From assembly GCA_017562135.1 (NCBI GenBank), contig QEYB01000229.1:124001-188000 (forward strand): a stretch of 64,000 bases of DNA, in the 5' to 3' direction. The DNA comes from Dipylidium caninum (lineage: Eukaryota > Platyhelminthes > Cestoda > Cyclophyllidea > Dipylidiidae). The notes beneath the pieces are model-generated. The model saw only the letters and a program-made list of their open reading frames with translations, ran no database searches and had not been told where the DNA came from. Positions 40,610 through 53,800 of this stretch are shown here, one piece after another (the stretch's first letter is position 1; the number at the start of each line of letters is the position of its first letter). Position numbers and translations under genes: made by a program.

Positions 40610-42646
40610 ATGCATACGGCGAGTGAACTCGTGGATTTGTTGTCACTGCGGGATGAGGAAGTCGCTAAACTTCTGGATGACACCTTAATAAACAGACTTG
40701 AATATGCACTTTACTGTGATGATAAATATCACACGAGTTTCTGGGATGCATTTAATCTCCCTTGCCTCGACAATCTCGTTGAAACAATAGGAAACGGCCT
40801 AAATGATAGTGAGATTTCTTGTGGCAAACTCAAAATCAAATTTGCCATTCTATGGAGACTACGAGTGTTTTGTAAGCCGAAGCACTTTAAAATCATAAAC
40901 AATGTACTTGATTCTCTCATAATTTCTCGAAATTTTCGCATGATATCGGCTTTGGAGAGCTTTTTCCGGAAGAATCTGTTTGACGGGATTTCCTCCTTTT
41001 TTCACAATTGCATGGTTTCTTCCCATCTTAATGTCTTACGAGATATGCATCAGGCATCGTCAAATCTCATTCACCGGCGTTCCATAATCCTTGTGTTCAT
41101 TCTCTTACTCTGCTCTAGGATCAAGAGTGCTAAAGATGTTGATGAGTTAATAAATTTTTCAACCAAAGATCTGGAGTTTCTGACTGATTTCCTGGTTGAA
41201 CTAGTTAAAGTATCTCGAAATTCTCCAGACAGGAAATATCCTGCTTGTCTCAATTACTGCACAGAAAGCGTGGTAAAATTGTTTACCCAAACGCCGACAC
41301 TTATTGAAAACGAGGATTTTGTATACTTGTTGATCTTGCTGGCTTCCTATCACTACACGAATTTTCCAAATGCTATCTCCATTATCGTATGTTCACCAAA
41401 GGTTGGGTACTACTTGCGATGGTTGCTTGCAAACGACATGTTCAACGATTGCACATTTCATCGGTTCCTAGTGGAGGCCTGGTACGGAAATATGCAAAAA
41501 TCCATTGAGGATTCAAGTCATGCCGATCTTTATAAATTTCTCACGCCATTATCAACTTTGCAGGGCGATTTCCTTCATCATTCATCATTTCGCGATTTCC
41601 TGCCTGCTATGTTCATTAGTAATCTCTGGAAGATTTGCATTAATTTGCTGTCACAGAAGCCATTCACTAAAGTCTCTCACAATTTTTGGCTTCTCTTCAC
41701 TCGATACTGCCATTTGCAAAGGGAATCACAAAAGGAAAAGCAGTTGCTATATCTTCTCGCTTACCCTGATAATCTTGCAGATATTCCCGTTGTTATGGAC
41801 TGTATTTTTTCCTTATATTCCAACCTTTCCTTAACTCGAAAAAAGATCACTCACTTATTTGAAATAGTTTATGATCTTGCTTACGAAGAATGTTTACGTC
41901 TGTCATCTACTGGTGGGTGTCTCGGTTACTCTTTCCTTCTTCTCCGAATCTTCAACTCCTCAGCCTCATCCGAAGGAGTTGCTTTCCAACTCTTACAGTT
42001 GCAGACCATTGTGTCCACAAAAATAGCTGAAGATCCTTCACTGGTGGCCAACGAAGCGGTTATTGAGATACATCGCGGACTCTTCCTCGCTCCCCTGCTG
42101 CAACTGCAATGGCGTGGTTTCTTTTCCTATCGAATTTGTGAGCACGTAGCGAAGCTAATAACAGAATTACAGAGGTGCAAAGAATCATCTGGTGATGAAC
42201 AAGTCTTTCCTGGTACACTGAAAGGCGTTTTGGTGGCCTGCTTACTTCGTTGCCTTGAATGTGCGGATGTGCTCGTGAATCTGAAGACCACAAATACCTA
42301 CGACGCCGTCCTGCAGGCGTGTTTAGACTTGAGTTCAACCACATGGGAGGAAGATCCGTCGATTCGCGAGCAAATTTCAGAATGCTGGAACGACTTATCT
42401 GCTGTAGGAGTTTTTTTTCTTTTCATTTTCCTAATACTTGCTTCCCACTAGATGGCAAACTACTCAGAACAACAGTCGGGAGTCAGGGACGTCGTAAAGT
42501 GTCTGGCACCGGCTTTTAGCCTAATAGCGCCAGCTCGTGATGGACGCAGCTTGTGCCCCTCGTGCAAGGAATGTGTGTACGGTCTTCTGGAGGATATCTT
42601 TCTCTCAAATATAACGGCTACCAATCTGGATTGCGTTGGCGACTGA
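40610..42646 (+). CDS. Unrecognised alpha-helical protein, about 662 aa
   Basis: A long open exon (40610-42403) joins in phase through a 48-nt GT-AG intron to a second exon (42452-42646) ending in TGA. The first in-frame ATG (40610) starts MHTASELVDLLSL, but the frame is open further upstream with no ATG, so an earlier exon cannot be excluded. The protein is rich in Leu, Phe and Ile with regularly spaced amphipathic helices (for example FFRKNLFDGISSFF, LEFLTDFLVELVK, EDFVYLLILLASY), resembling a HEAT/armadillo-like solenoid. No signal peptide or catalytic motif is seen. The final 60 residues include a Cys pair (SLCPSCKEC). I do not recognise the family. The uninterrupted 1.8-kb frame and natural composition argue strongly that it is real. 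Confidence 0.72.
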
Positions 42647-43984
42647 GTTTTCCCATAAAGCTTCCCTCAACTTTTTGAATACAAATTAATCAACTGAAGT
42701 TGTTATTTTTAATCCTGGTGGAAAGCATGCCTGGTGACTTGTGTATTCATGGGTGCAGGTCGGTCACAAGCCTTTCCAATCTAACGGAGACTATGAAGTG
42801 AAGTCCACCCTCAACTATCGGTCGACCCATTCAGCGATTTCCCGTCAAAGCCTTCAATTGCTATCGAAAAGGAATGAGACGAGGTTGGGTGGGTTTAGAA
42901 GCGAAGACCACTTCTCTAGTCACTTCAACTAGCCGGCTCCCGAAAGCCCACCCGTTCGCTCACGAACGTGGAAGACGTCAAAGAAAAAGTTCTATTAGAT
43001 CTAGTAGGCCGCCAATCGTACAAATTCGTGAGAGGGTTGTCAGGGTCTAGCTAGAGGATAAGTCGGTTGGGGAAGGCACAGGCAGGGGGGAGAGACCGGA
43101 GACGCGCCAGAAGGGGAAGTAGCCTCGATGCAGGCAGCCGGCGCTTGCGAGGGCGCGTTCACACTCACACCAGTTGCTGAAACTATTCGCCATCATTGCC
43201 CTCCGCTGTGGGTATTCGCGATCCGCGCAGCGCCATCACACACGACACCACCTGCAATGAGACGGAGAGAACGGAGATCGGCTTTACGGTGATAGTCGCA
43301 GTTTTATGCGAATATTTCCGAGGCGGTGGGGGGGGGGAGGGGGAGAATAGCGCCTGATGATCAGTAATAGCCCGTTATTTCCTTCAGCTGTGATTCAGTC
43401 TCGCTGATTCCTCAGTGTCCCCAATTTTCGTCGTCGTCCACCATCTATTCTTTCCGCTACTCTACTATTTCCTCGTTCTTCTCAGAGTGACTTTCAATCC
43501 GCACAGAATATTGCGGGTGGATTAGGAAGAGCCGCCACCTCAACAACGAGGAACACCAGGAGTTGCCCTCAAGTGGTCCCGAATGCTACCTCCTGACGCA
43601 CGATCCGCACTCGACAGTGGGGTAAAGGTCAAAACGTCAATCTCATTTTAATCCTGGCAAGTCAGAAGAGGAAGGACGCGCCCGCCAAACACAGACGTGA
43701 GACGAGCTAGTAGTGAGACCGTATTACTCAGGCGACTCCTAGTAGGTAAACTTGAATATCTGATCAATGCTGAGTAGGCGTTCCGTGAGTAAATATAAAA
43801 TTTACGAAAAACACACAGGCCCCAGAGGTGATTTCAGCTCATGAGAGCCCAAGCGGCCCAAGAAAATCACCTTCGCCGAGGAGGGTGAGGACGATTCATT
43901 TATCCTCAGGGGGGGGACAGAGGCGGGCATTCTCGTTACAGCGTTTTTGCCAGCTCACAAAGGGGAAGAGTGGATACCCACGAT
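42647..43984. other. Intergenic region, GC-rich in the middle
   Basis: This lies between the stops of the unknown helical gene (plus) and the MTCH2-like gene (minus). It has no recognised coding exon. The segment around 43080-43350 is GC-rich and includes a G-run near 43328-43342. Confidence 0.45.
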
Positions 43985-46900
43985 TTAGTCCATGATACCA
44001 GACAGGTACTCATTCCACTCATCAAACTCGAGCTTAGGCAGAGTCGAAACAGAGGCAGTGGAAAAGAGACTCTCGAGCTTTGCCACCAGCGCCAGGGCGC
44101 TTTAGGTCTGCACTTTCCTTGCATCATTCGATACAGTTTGGTGGTTACTCACGGAATGCCTAAATACACTGCAAACAACTGCTAAGTTCGATTTGTCCCA
44201 ACCGCCGTCGCCCTTAACCTTGTCGGCTACATTCCACCTTGTGCTCGAGTAACTGACTCAAATCGTGCGAGGGCAAGTGGGCGTTTGTCCAGAATAAGCG
44301 GGCACCGGTAACCGAGTAAGTGTTGAGAGGAGCAAAGAATTCATGGGATGGGAGATTAAAACATGGTCTCAGAAGACGACGCTTTGCATAAAGCGACTTC
44401 AAAGACATCAGTTTGGGTCAGTGGAATAGTCTGAGGGCGATCAGTAAAATGTGTTTGCAGGTAGATGTAATCCTCCCCTATGTGCTATTAACTTAGGCTC
44501 CTGATAGTGCAGAAATAAAAGACAGAACTGTGGTACCACATGAGGAAATGTTAGTCGCATCTGAGAATGATTTATAGCAGGTAAAGTAGGCTACTTCATT
44601 AAAAAAGCATTAATTGACGGAGAGGTGAAATTCTCGGAGTCTTTGAGGCCCTCCGATCTATGCTCCCTGGTTTTCTACTCACGACATGAATTAAATTCGG
44701 TGAGATGAAATAACGGAGAGCAAAATTAAAGCAATTCACGAGGATTTATGAGTTGTAGGCAATGATTTCGGCCCACAAAGCAGGACGAGTACAGTTAAGT
44801 GGTTAACGCAAACAGTGTACGATGGCCTCTCCGGCGAGACCGGCCAAGAGCATCTGCGAAGACCAAATTGGCAATAGACAGGGTGCCGATCGCCGGCCCA
44901 GATTCTCAAGAGCAGGTAAAGGCAACCACCCGATGGATTCCACAGCAGGGGAGATAAGACCCCAGCAGGTAGCGAAACCCCCTTTGTTGTAGTTATTTTG
45001 CTACATCAGTATGTACAGATTGAGCGATAAAGTATAGAGATTAACATATGCTACGTGTCTAAAGTTGTCATAGAAACGGACAGAACTTTCCGGTAGACCT
45101 GCTACTCCCGTCTCCACCATGTGGATATCAAATTCGCATGGCATTTGCACGACGTTTCACAACAAATGGACAAGGGGGGACAGGGGAATGACTTCATATA
45201 ATTTCCAGGTTTATGACCGTGGTGGGGGAGCTAGGGGCCCTAATGGAGGTCAAAACCGCCAAGGAGGCTCGCAGGGAGGCTTTCCGCAGTTTAATCATAT
45301 TTATTAAAAAAATAATTCTTTTATTTGGTTGCCTCAGCCACCGAGACAAGATGTGATTATTTTGGAAAAGATAGGAACACTACACAAGAGAATAAAAGGC
45401 ACATTTTTCCCACAAGAGCATTGAGAGATTAGGAGTCGGTGAATCGGGGGCCTACTAAGTTTTAAGACTGCTGGGAAATGCTTTTAAGATGCTACTTAAA
45501 AACAATCCAGCAGAAGTATTCGATCCCATGAGAACTCACATAAATCGACCCTAAGAAGTGACAAAATACGTAAAAAACATCGGTGGCACAAGGATTTGCC
45601 TCATTCAATTATTTATTTCTGCACAAAGGGAATTCTTTAACTCTTTTACACATGGTACACAGGGCAAGTAGCTACTCAGATTCGTAGACTGAAGTGACTA
45701 ATACAGAGTCCAACTACCAAGGATGGCGCAAATAATAAGAGGTTCATGAGGAGGCAGAAAAAATGAGTGATAAGAAAACTGATACCACTCAATCGTAAAT
45801 GGTAAAACTGATGTACTCACCGAATTATATCAGCCGCTAGTGGAAGAGTAAAACATTAATCAACACGCTGATCCTCACCTTTGCCCATCGTTGATGGGTA
45901 CGCGCATACTTATGGCCATCGAAGGACTATTCTGCTTAGTTAAAAATATTTTGTTGGAAGAGACTACCCATAAGAGATTTTTAATCAGCCACCGAGACAG
46001 GCGTAAGGGTGCGCGTCATTGTTCTATCAACTTTACAAAATAAAGCATTCCCCAGCTCGATGCGACAAGAGTGGTAATAGATGCTGCGGTGTAATGAGGA
46101 TCAGGTGCGCACAATTGTAGGAAAAAAATAGAGTTAAGGCACCTAAAGGCAGCGATTTATGGACTTTTTTCGTCTAGTGAGGATTAGTATTAGGCATATG
46201 GAAATACCAACCTCTAAGGGGTAGAAGAAGTAGTTGGTGACGATAAATGCCAGAGTACGGACGCCGCGTCGGAGTCCTTCTGACCACTTATAAGGACCGC
46301 TAAGGTATCGTTGTATCAGGCGACAAAAAGAGAGGTAAATTATGAGTCGAGATAGTTCAAACAGCAGTCTCGGTGTAAGTCCCTAGAAAAAAACGGGTAT
46401 GAGAAGGCAGGAGATTTAAAAATAGCAAGACAATGATGGAGTACTGCACTTACGGAGAAAAATCCAAAAAGACCGTCGTCGTTGAAGATAGATAGAACAG
46501 CGTCGTGGAAGTAGGAATATCCCCCACCATTACCCACAAGACTAGCTATTTGTCGAACCATTATTACTAAGAGGTAAGAAAATAGGGCAAACAAACCATA
46601 GAAGGGTTGGGTAGCGAAAACCTCATAGGTCTTAAGGAAACAGAGATTGAGCAAATGGGTCATGAAGACAGGATTCGGTGCAGTGTCCAAGAAAAATTCC
46701 AAAATCGAGGAATCTGACTTTTCCAGGATATCTTCGTCTCCTAAATATGCTTGGGTATCAAGGATCGTACGTAAGGTATATTTAAGATTCAAAAGAGAGC
46801 ATGCTTCATTAATTGCATCTAAGCAGAAAGAAGAAGCGAATCCGCATGTTATGACAGACCAAAAACCATAGGTTTGAAGGAGGTGACGAGTGTAGACAAA

Positions 46901-47119
46901 TAAATTTGGGTAGTAGATAATAGTAGAAGTGGTGGACTTGAAGAAAGAAAAGAGGGAGGGAGAGGTAGTAGGGTTAAGTGGTTCATGACCCAGTTGAATG
47001 AGGGTGCGTGTGACACGGAAAGGATTCAACAGCATGCGAACGATCCAGTTACTTAAGCAGATGGTAGGGGTATCAGATACATCCTCGACACACGGCTCCA
47101 AATGATGGTTGGAATTCAT
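43985..47119 (-). CDS. MTCH2: Mitochondrial carrier homologue 2 (MTCH2-like)
   Basis: The proposed exons are 47119-46454, 46382-46212, 45931-45879, 44367-44238 and 44077-43985, joining in phase to 370 aa. Family blocks include LNPFRVTRTLIQLGHEPL with its conserved Pro, LLVIMVRQIASLVG, YFHDAVLSIFNDDGLFGFFS then GLTPRLLFELSRL, and later NSPSMAISM and TGARLFWTN, which align with the end of human MTCH2. MTCH2 is a divergent solute-carrier fold in the mitochondrial outer membrane that inserts tail-anchored proteins and binds BID. The first two exons are secure. The small exon at 45931-45879 and the last two rest on phase and weak similarity. An additional 5' exon (ATG at 47502) is possible and would extend the N-terminus. 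It is head-to-head with MSH4. Confidence 0.82.
45209..45305 (+). other. Possible small Gly/Arg/Gln-rich terminal exon, opposite strand in an MTCH2 intron
   Basis: After a TTTCCAG acceptor at about 45203-45209, a short frame encodes a Gly/Arg/Asn/Gln-rich tail (RGGGARGPNGGQNRQGG) ending in FPQFNHIY and TAA. The composition is typical of RNA-binding protein tails. No upstream partner exon was found on this strand and it lies inside a proposed intron of the minus-strand MTCH2 gene, so it may be chance. Confidence 0.25.
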
Positions 47120-47800
47120 GAAATAGCCGACATAAGAATGCCCAGTGCTAGTACTAATGTTAATTACCTGAAACAGAGAAAAAAGTTAAAAACAACGGTT
47201 AATACATATGAGTAGTGTTCCAAAATGTTGAAAATGAAAATAAACGCCGTTAGAGGACTAGTTTTCAGAAAATAGGAAATGGTGGGTTTAATGATGAAAA
47301 AAGGGACATAGCGGGGACCTGCTAAACAGTTGGGAAAAGTAACGGAATGTCCCCAAGACGACAATACAATTAATTTGGGTAGCAAGAAAGAAATAGGTGA
47401 CACCTACCGATATTGACACGTATAACACACCTTGCGTCGCGAGCTGAGTGAATAGGGTGCGAACCCTGAAATCACATTAGTGGGTAAGGTACGCCGCGCC
47501 ATTTATACGAGATAAACAGTGCTGCTTCCATGATCATAATTTTTCCTTAGTAATAAGCTATCACATTTTAAAAAGTATAACGGGCCTGGTAATTCTTTTT
47601 TGCACAAGCGCGTATGTATGAACTTTGTTGCTCTTGCTTCTGTACGTTAAACAGTAGGATAAATGCTACTTAATATGCAACACATATACAAAAATGCAGC
47701 GCATGTATAATATATTTGAAAATGTTGCAATCGTGATTGGTATGTTTTATTAGTCTTTGCGGCGGGTTGTTTCAAGGGCTGCCCTATTATCGCTAGCCTT
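47120..47800. promoter_or_regulatory. Head-to-head region between MTCH2-like and MSH4
   Basis: Two genes diverge from here. On the minus strand a possible 5' exon (47502-47408) begins ATG, encodes MARRTLPTNVISGFAPY and ends at a strong GTAGGT donor. The remaining sequence is AT-rich near 47640-47750. Confidence 0.45.
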
Positions 47801-50800
47801 ATGTCAACCTCGCGGTTTGACTTCGACCAAATATTTTCTAATTACACCGTTAGAAATAGGTTTGATCTATACAAATGGCGTTCAAAACCATGTAATAAAA
47901 GGACATCAGGGAGTAATAAGATATGCTACACTAATTTTCAGCGGAAGTCTTCGAATACCTGTTTTTGGAAATACTCCTCTTCGAGAACTTTACGTAGCAC
48001 ACAAACCCATTCCAACGCACTTCTCTGTAAGGGAACATTGCGTTGACGCTACGTTAATATCGGTTTCACCATAGTCATGGCATAAATTTGACTTTACTTG
48101 ATCATTGCGTTCATAAAACGTGAATTTTCACCTTTATTTGCAAGAATACGTATATATAGTCCTCGGTTGTTCATAATGGAATTTTGGTATGTTTCATACG
48201 AAAATTTTATACAAACACACGGAAATCAGTGAAAATTCCTATTTATCAAAAGATTAACGTGTTAGCCGAGGTTTTTGATCATTTGTCTTGTTGATCATCA
48301 AAGGTATCGTTGAAGGACGAGGCCCAAACAACGGTCAAATTGGAATGGCAGCTATCGATTTAAATCATCCGGGTATTGAGGTTTCACAATTTACTGACAC
48401 AAGTGGCTATAGTAGTACGCTCATGAAGATGCTTGTGTGGATGCCCATTGACGTACGCTTGTCCATCCTTTGGATATACTTTATATAATTTTATACTTGA
48501 ATGTCTTAAAAACTAATATTTGATACTATTTTAGATATATTTGTCTATATAAAATCGTTTCACTTTAGGTTTTATTGCCTCATTCGGCTTTGGATCAATC
48601 TAGTAGTATGAACCGATTTGTAAAATTACTGGAGCAAAGTGAATTCGCATGCAACATTATTGGCGTTAGCCGCCACTCCTTCAACAACCAACAGGGTATT
48701 CGTTTTTCACTTTCTATCCCATGTCTTTATTAGTTTGCGTTTCTTATTGTTTATAATTTTGTAGGTCTAGAATATCTCAAGGGGCTCTGCCATCCGCATT
48801 ACTTACCATCAATTTACGCTTTTCAGGAGAAGTAAGTATGGGTTCGCGAACTAATGAACTGTTACGAATTTTTATTTCTTAGATTGTATTTAGCACTATT
48901 AACTACCGTGACATGTGGAAATTATGTCGTCGTTCTGAATTTTTTACTTGTGTCCGTAATTGATTATCGTCATGTTCGATTTAGATACTATGGCCTTTCA
49001 GCTGTCGCAGGGCTATTTAACTACTTGGAAACTGCCAAACATATCTACTATGCTCCGAAATCGCTGAAAGTTGAATTTGGGTGTTCGTCTCAATCGACAA
49101 TGTTGGGTACTTACTTTGTATTTAACTTTTTTTAAGTATACACTTAAATAACTTTATAATGAGTTGATTTTTGTGCCATGCACCAGTTTAATCAAAACTA
49201 TGCATATATTGGTAAACTGTGTGCGATTTTCATTTATTTATTCTTTATGTCTCTTCTCCCTTCCAAATGGCAGTGATTTTGTGCATTTTATGAAACAGTT
49301 GGTCCTATTCATAGTAGTATGTAATTTGTTGTCGGCAACCAATTTTTTTGTCTTCGCACCGATGTTAAATTACCTTCAACCGTCGATAACCCTTAAATTC
49401 GTTCCTTTATCCACGGTATAACATTTTGTGGCAGACATTTACTTAACAGTATAACACCTGGATGACGGAAGCGTGCTCCATCTGTACCTTAATGAAGTTA
49501 TTGATGCAACGATTTAAGCCGAAATTTTGCTTTGTATAGTCACCAATAAAATAAAACTATTTGGTCTGCTTATGATTCTTCTCATGCGATTTAGATTACA
49601 TGGAATTGGTTTCAACGTGGTGGCCTTTAACATTCATGTGATTTTGAAACTTAGATGCAACTAGCGCTCTTCGACTGGGATTGGTTGGAAGCCTGGGACG
49701 TTCGAGTAACAGACAGACACTCTTCAAGTCCATCAATTATACCTGTACCCTCAGTGGTGCGCGTCGGCTTCGGGCTTCTCTGTTGGAACCGCCGAACGGT
49801 ACATATTGGTGGGATTATCATCTTTTAGTCTCAGAAACTTCATAACCAACGATATAATCACTCTTCTTGATATTTACTTTTCTTCAGATCTAACTACTAT
49901 CACCTGTCGTCAGGAATCCGTTGCAGAGCTTATCTCGAAACCGCAAATCCTGCTTGATATTCAGGTAAAGACATCACAAATCTGCAAATTCTCATTACCT
50001 CGAATCTAACAATTAATGATCACCTTATTCTCATACCTTACTACAAATTCGCTGTTTATATTCGGTCTCTTAGAATAACCAGATAATTGCGCTCCGCTAC
50101 ATTAAGTCTGACGAAAGAAATAATCAGTGTCATAAACCTCTTTACGACTTGTAATACTTTCACTTTCTTGGTTCAGTCTTGGGTTTTGCACTTCTATCAA
50201 TCGTTGGGGTCTGCGAACCTTGTATGAACTCCTATTCAAAGATTAGACGTTATCAAAATGCTACAAGTACGAAATACCCGCTTGCTAAAGTTTGCCTTTT
50301 CCTATCTGACATAACTCTCTATTTTCGTGTAGGGAAAGAGAAGAGGACGGGGAACGAGTTTTTTTTATTGACCTCTAATTTTATCAGGGTGTCACTAAAG
50401 CAGCTGTGAAAAATTCATGAGATTTGAGCGATAAGGTTTATATAATCGTGGCTATTTGGTCAGGGCAGAAAAACCGTATATCGTGAAAAGTAGTGCAAGA
50501 TAGGGACTGTATTTACGGAATCAGATCAAGTAAATGAAGCACTTCTCTTTCGATCTGTGGAGTGACTTAGGAGTAAACTAGTTTATTTCTCACTAATTTC
50601 CATCTGAAATTACTCAAGTAGGGTTAATTGTTCTTCAGCTTCCAGTTTTGTAATGCAAACACACTATTGTTTTAGGAAGGCTACCATACATTCCTTTCAC
50701 GCTTTTATAGACGCTGGTTTATGAGAAGTATTTACCTACTGCACCGTTATGTTGAGATAATGGAAATCGGCCTGAATCCGAGTATATCACTAGAAGTTGC

Positions 50801-53800
50801 CAAATATTTTAAATTATTAATCATGTGTGCTTTCCTACTTTCATGGAAAGAATGTTCTGGCAAAGTTTCCAGCCGTCGACAGTCTCCTATCAATGTGTGT
50901 ACAGCTCTCTGAATTCCCCGTCCCCCGCACGGACCTTATCCATACTGCTTCTTTCTCTACCTCCTCCGCTGGAGTTCTTCGCCACGGTCAAACCACATCT
51001 TCAGCCAATGCTGGCGCTGTGGAGGACCTTCTTACTCCTAGTTCCGATTTACGAAACGACCATCAGTCGGCCGAACTTCGTCCCACCACAGTCTCCGGTT
51101 TGAATATTTGTCCCACTTCCACACCAGCGCCCACCATTGCCTCGATGAAGGAGGGCAGTATTGGTAAGGGAAGCGTCGCCGCCTCTTCCCTTATGTCAGG
51201 AGTGACAGTTGAGAAGAACTCTGAACTACGGATTACTAAACTTATTGCGATCAAACATATGCTGAGCCTTATTCGACCGCTATATGACGCTTTGGAGGGG
51301 ACGTATTCTACCCTCCTTGGGACCTATCGAGAAGTACGTTATGATACATGCTCTCTCATCTTTCTTCTGCTGATAATTCACATACCGGACAGTGTTGTAA
51401 TGCTAAAACTGCGAAAACTTGCGTGCTTAACATCATACATCATGTGCTCCGAAAAAGTTTTTCGTGCATTAAATCTTTTTAAAAAGCAGTGAAAAACTAA
51501 GGTCCGGAAAGTCGAAATTTTATAAGGTCCGGAAAGTCGAAATTTTATAAGAAAACTTACATCTTTTTATACGAACTTTCGTCTCTGCATCCACATTACT
51601 TTCGGTCTTATAGCATAGTAGCTCGCAAATTGTTTAGGCCTTACTGAGAAGCTGATCCACTGATTCAGCAGTCAAACGAAACTTGTTGCTTCGAAGTTCA
51701 ATCATATTGTTTTGAATCCTCATTCTCACACGAATAAACTTAATAAGGAAAAAAAGATATGAATCTTGTATTTCATATTTTGACATCATATTGTACTATT
51801 GTACTAGTTGTTTCATACCATACTGCGCCACTTCAATGTTTAACTCCTTTAAAGCAAACTTGACTATCCGCTACATCACTACCTTTATCCCTTCGTAAAA
51901 TTTAATGAGGGAGAGAAATGAAATCGCTCTTCGGATTCCATTCCCTTGAAGATATACTAAGTGTTTTGGCGATGTTATTGGCCTCGTTTCTTTCACAGTA
52001 GTTTGTACGAGTGGTTAAAAAAGGCTGAAATACTACCGAGTTAATCACATTCTAACGGTTCTATAAAATTCATCATCGACTGTTGTAGATCCTCTCCAAT
52101 GCTGGGTACATGGAGTTGTTGGAAAAGATGACGACGATGTTACATCATGATGCCTGCGTCTGCAAGGGCTCACTGCAAATGCGCGTACAAAAGTGTTTTG
52201 CCATCAAGGTCAGTCTTCTGATATCGCCTCAAATTTGCACATCCGAAGAGTGTGCAAATCCCGCCGATAATTTCAACTCGATCGGTCTCTGATCAAAAGC
52301 GTGCTGTCGAGACGTCACCACCCGTCGTGGTTATTATCAGCTATTGTATTTCAGACAGTTCAGGAAATATTAGCTTAGAAGGCAGTAGAAAACATTGAAA
52401 GTCCAATGTCAGAGTATAAATTTGACTATAATGAGGGTGCTTCTTACTGATTCGCATTCATTCTTGCGCGCATTCAGTGCAAGAGCTAACTTTCCCCAGA
52501 TCTTGATAAAACCTGATGGAAGTCAAACTGTCGCAAATGAAGCACTGGTGTGGCAATGTTACGATTATCATTAATACTCTTAAATTCTTGGAGTTCTCAA
52601 GGTCTCATACTAAATTCAGCACCTTTGCGTTTTTGTTCACCAGCACACTAAAGTGGTAGGCGGCATAAGGATGAAAATTTTCCCCGTATAGTGTTGAAGA
52701 GTTCTGGGATGTAAAAGCCGATGCGAAAACCGTTCTTCCCATGATGTGCTTATCTCATTCTCTACACCGTTTCCTTTTCAGCCTGGTATAAATGTTCTCC
52801 TCGATCTGACTCGGCGCGCCTATGCTGAACAAGTGGATGATATCTCCCGTGCGCACTCTGGCGTCATTTATGTTTATAGTTAAGAACAATCCTAACGTTC
52901 ACTTCGTTTTTCCCCTCAGATTACGTGAAAGGTCTTGCCTCACAGTACAACTTACCTCTCCGTGTGGGTTACAACAAGGCGCGAGGCTTTTTCATTCAAA
53001 TTCCTGAACAGGCATTACAACTCCGCCAGCGGCGGCCGCAAATTAAGTCTCTCAGTGGAGTATCCAACTCGAACTTGCCTTCAAGCTCACAAAAGTGCAC
53101 AGAGTCTGGTAGATCCCAATTAGCCGACACTTCAGTCGACAGTCAGGTCAGCCAACGGAATAATGGGATACCGGAGGTGTTTATCAAGATCCAAATTTCC
53201 AGGGGACTAATCAACTGCACCACGGATCAGCTCGTGAGTGTCGGTTTCGGCATTATTTGTGAGATAATCGTCACGTTGCCCTCTTGTGGATAAACCTATG
53301 ACATTTAAGACCGATCGGACTTTGCTACTTCTGGCAATTAATATTTAGCTTCTATTAATAATCACTTGCAGAATATTTTATCATTCTTGATCCTCCCCCC
53401 CCCCGGCCTATCTTCGACTAATGAAGTAGTGAGTGATCAGAGTCATCGTCATTTACATAGAATATAGCAAATGTTACGAAATATTTTCTCAGGAGTGTTC
53501 GGAATTGGCTCCGTTGTAGAATCTTCAAACCATGCATTGTCACTACATGCTGTGCCGCAGCAACACCATTGAAGGCGGTTGCAAATGAAAATTTGAATTG
53601 TCTCTGGGAAAAGAACTGCTGCTACCACTCCTTTGATTATCTAAACTCCAAGCATGTTAGAAAATGTTCATCGGGGAGACGAGACGTTGTTGTGACAACC
53701 TGCTAATATTTATATTCCCTACAGCATACGCTGTCATGCATACACATTTAACTCTAGGGAAAACATGAACAATGTTTTATGCGACGAAACTTTATTACCT

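Noticed and set aside
46025..46140. Minus-strand frame containing CAPDPHYTAASITTL as an MTCH2 exon
   Set aside because: The available acceptor does not match the phase of the preceding exon, and the exon at 45931-45879 fits both phase and alignment better.
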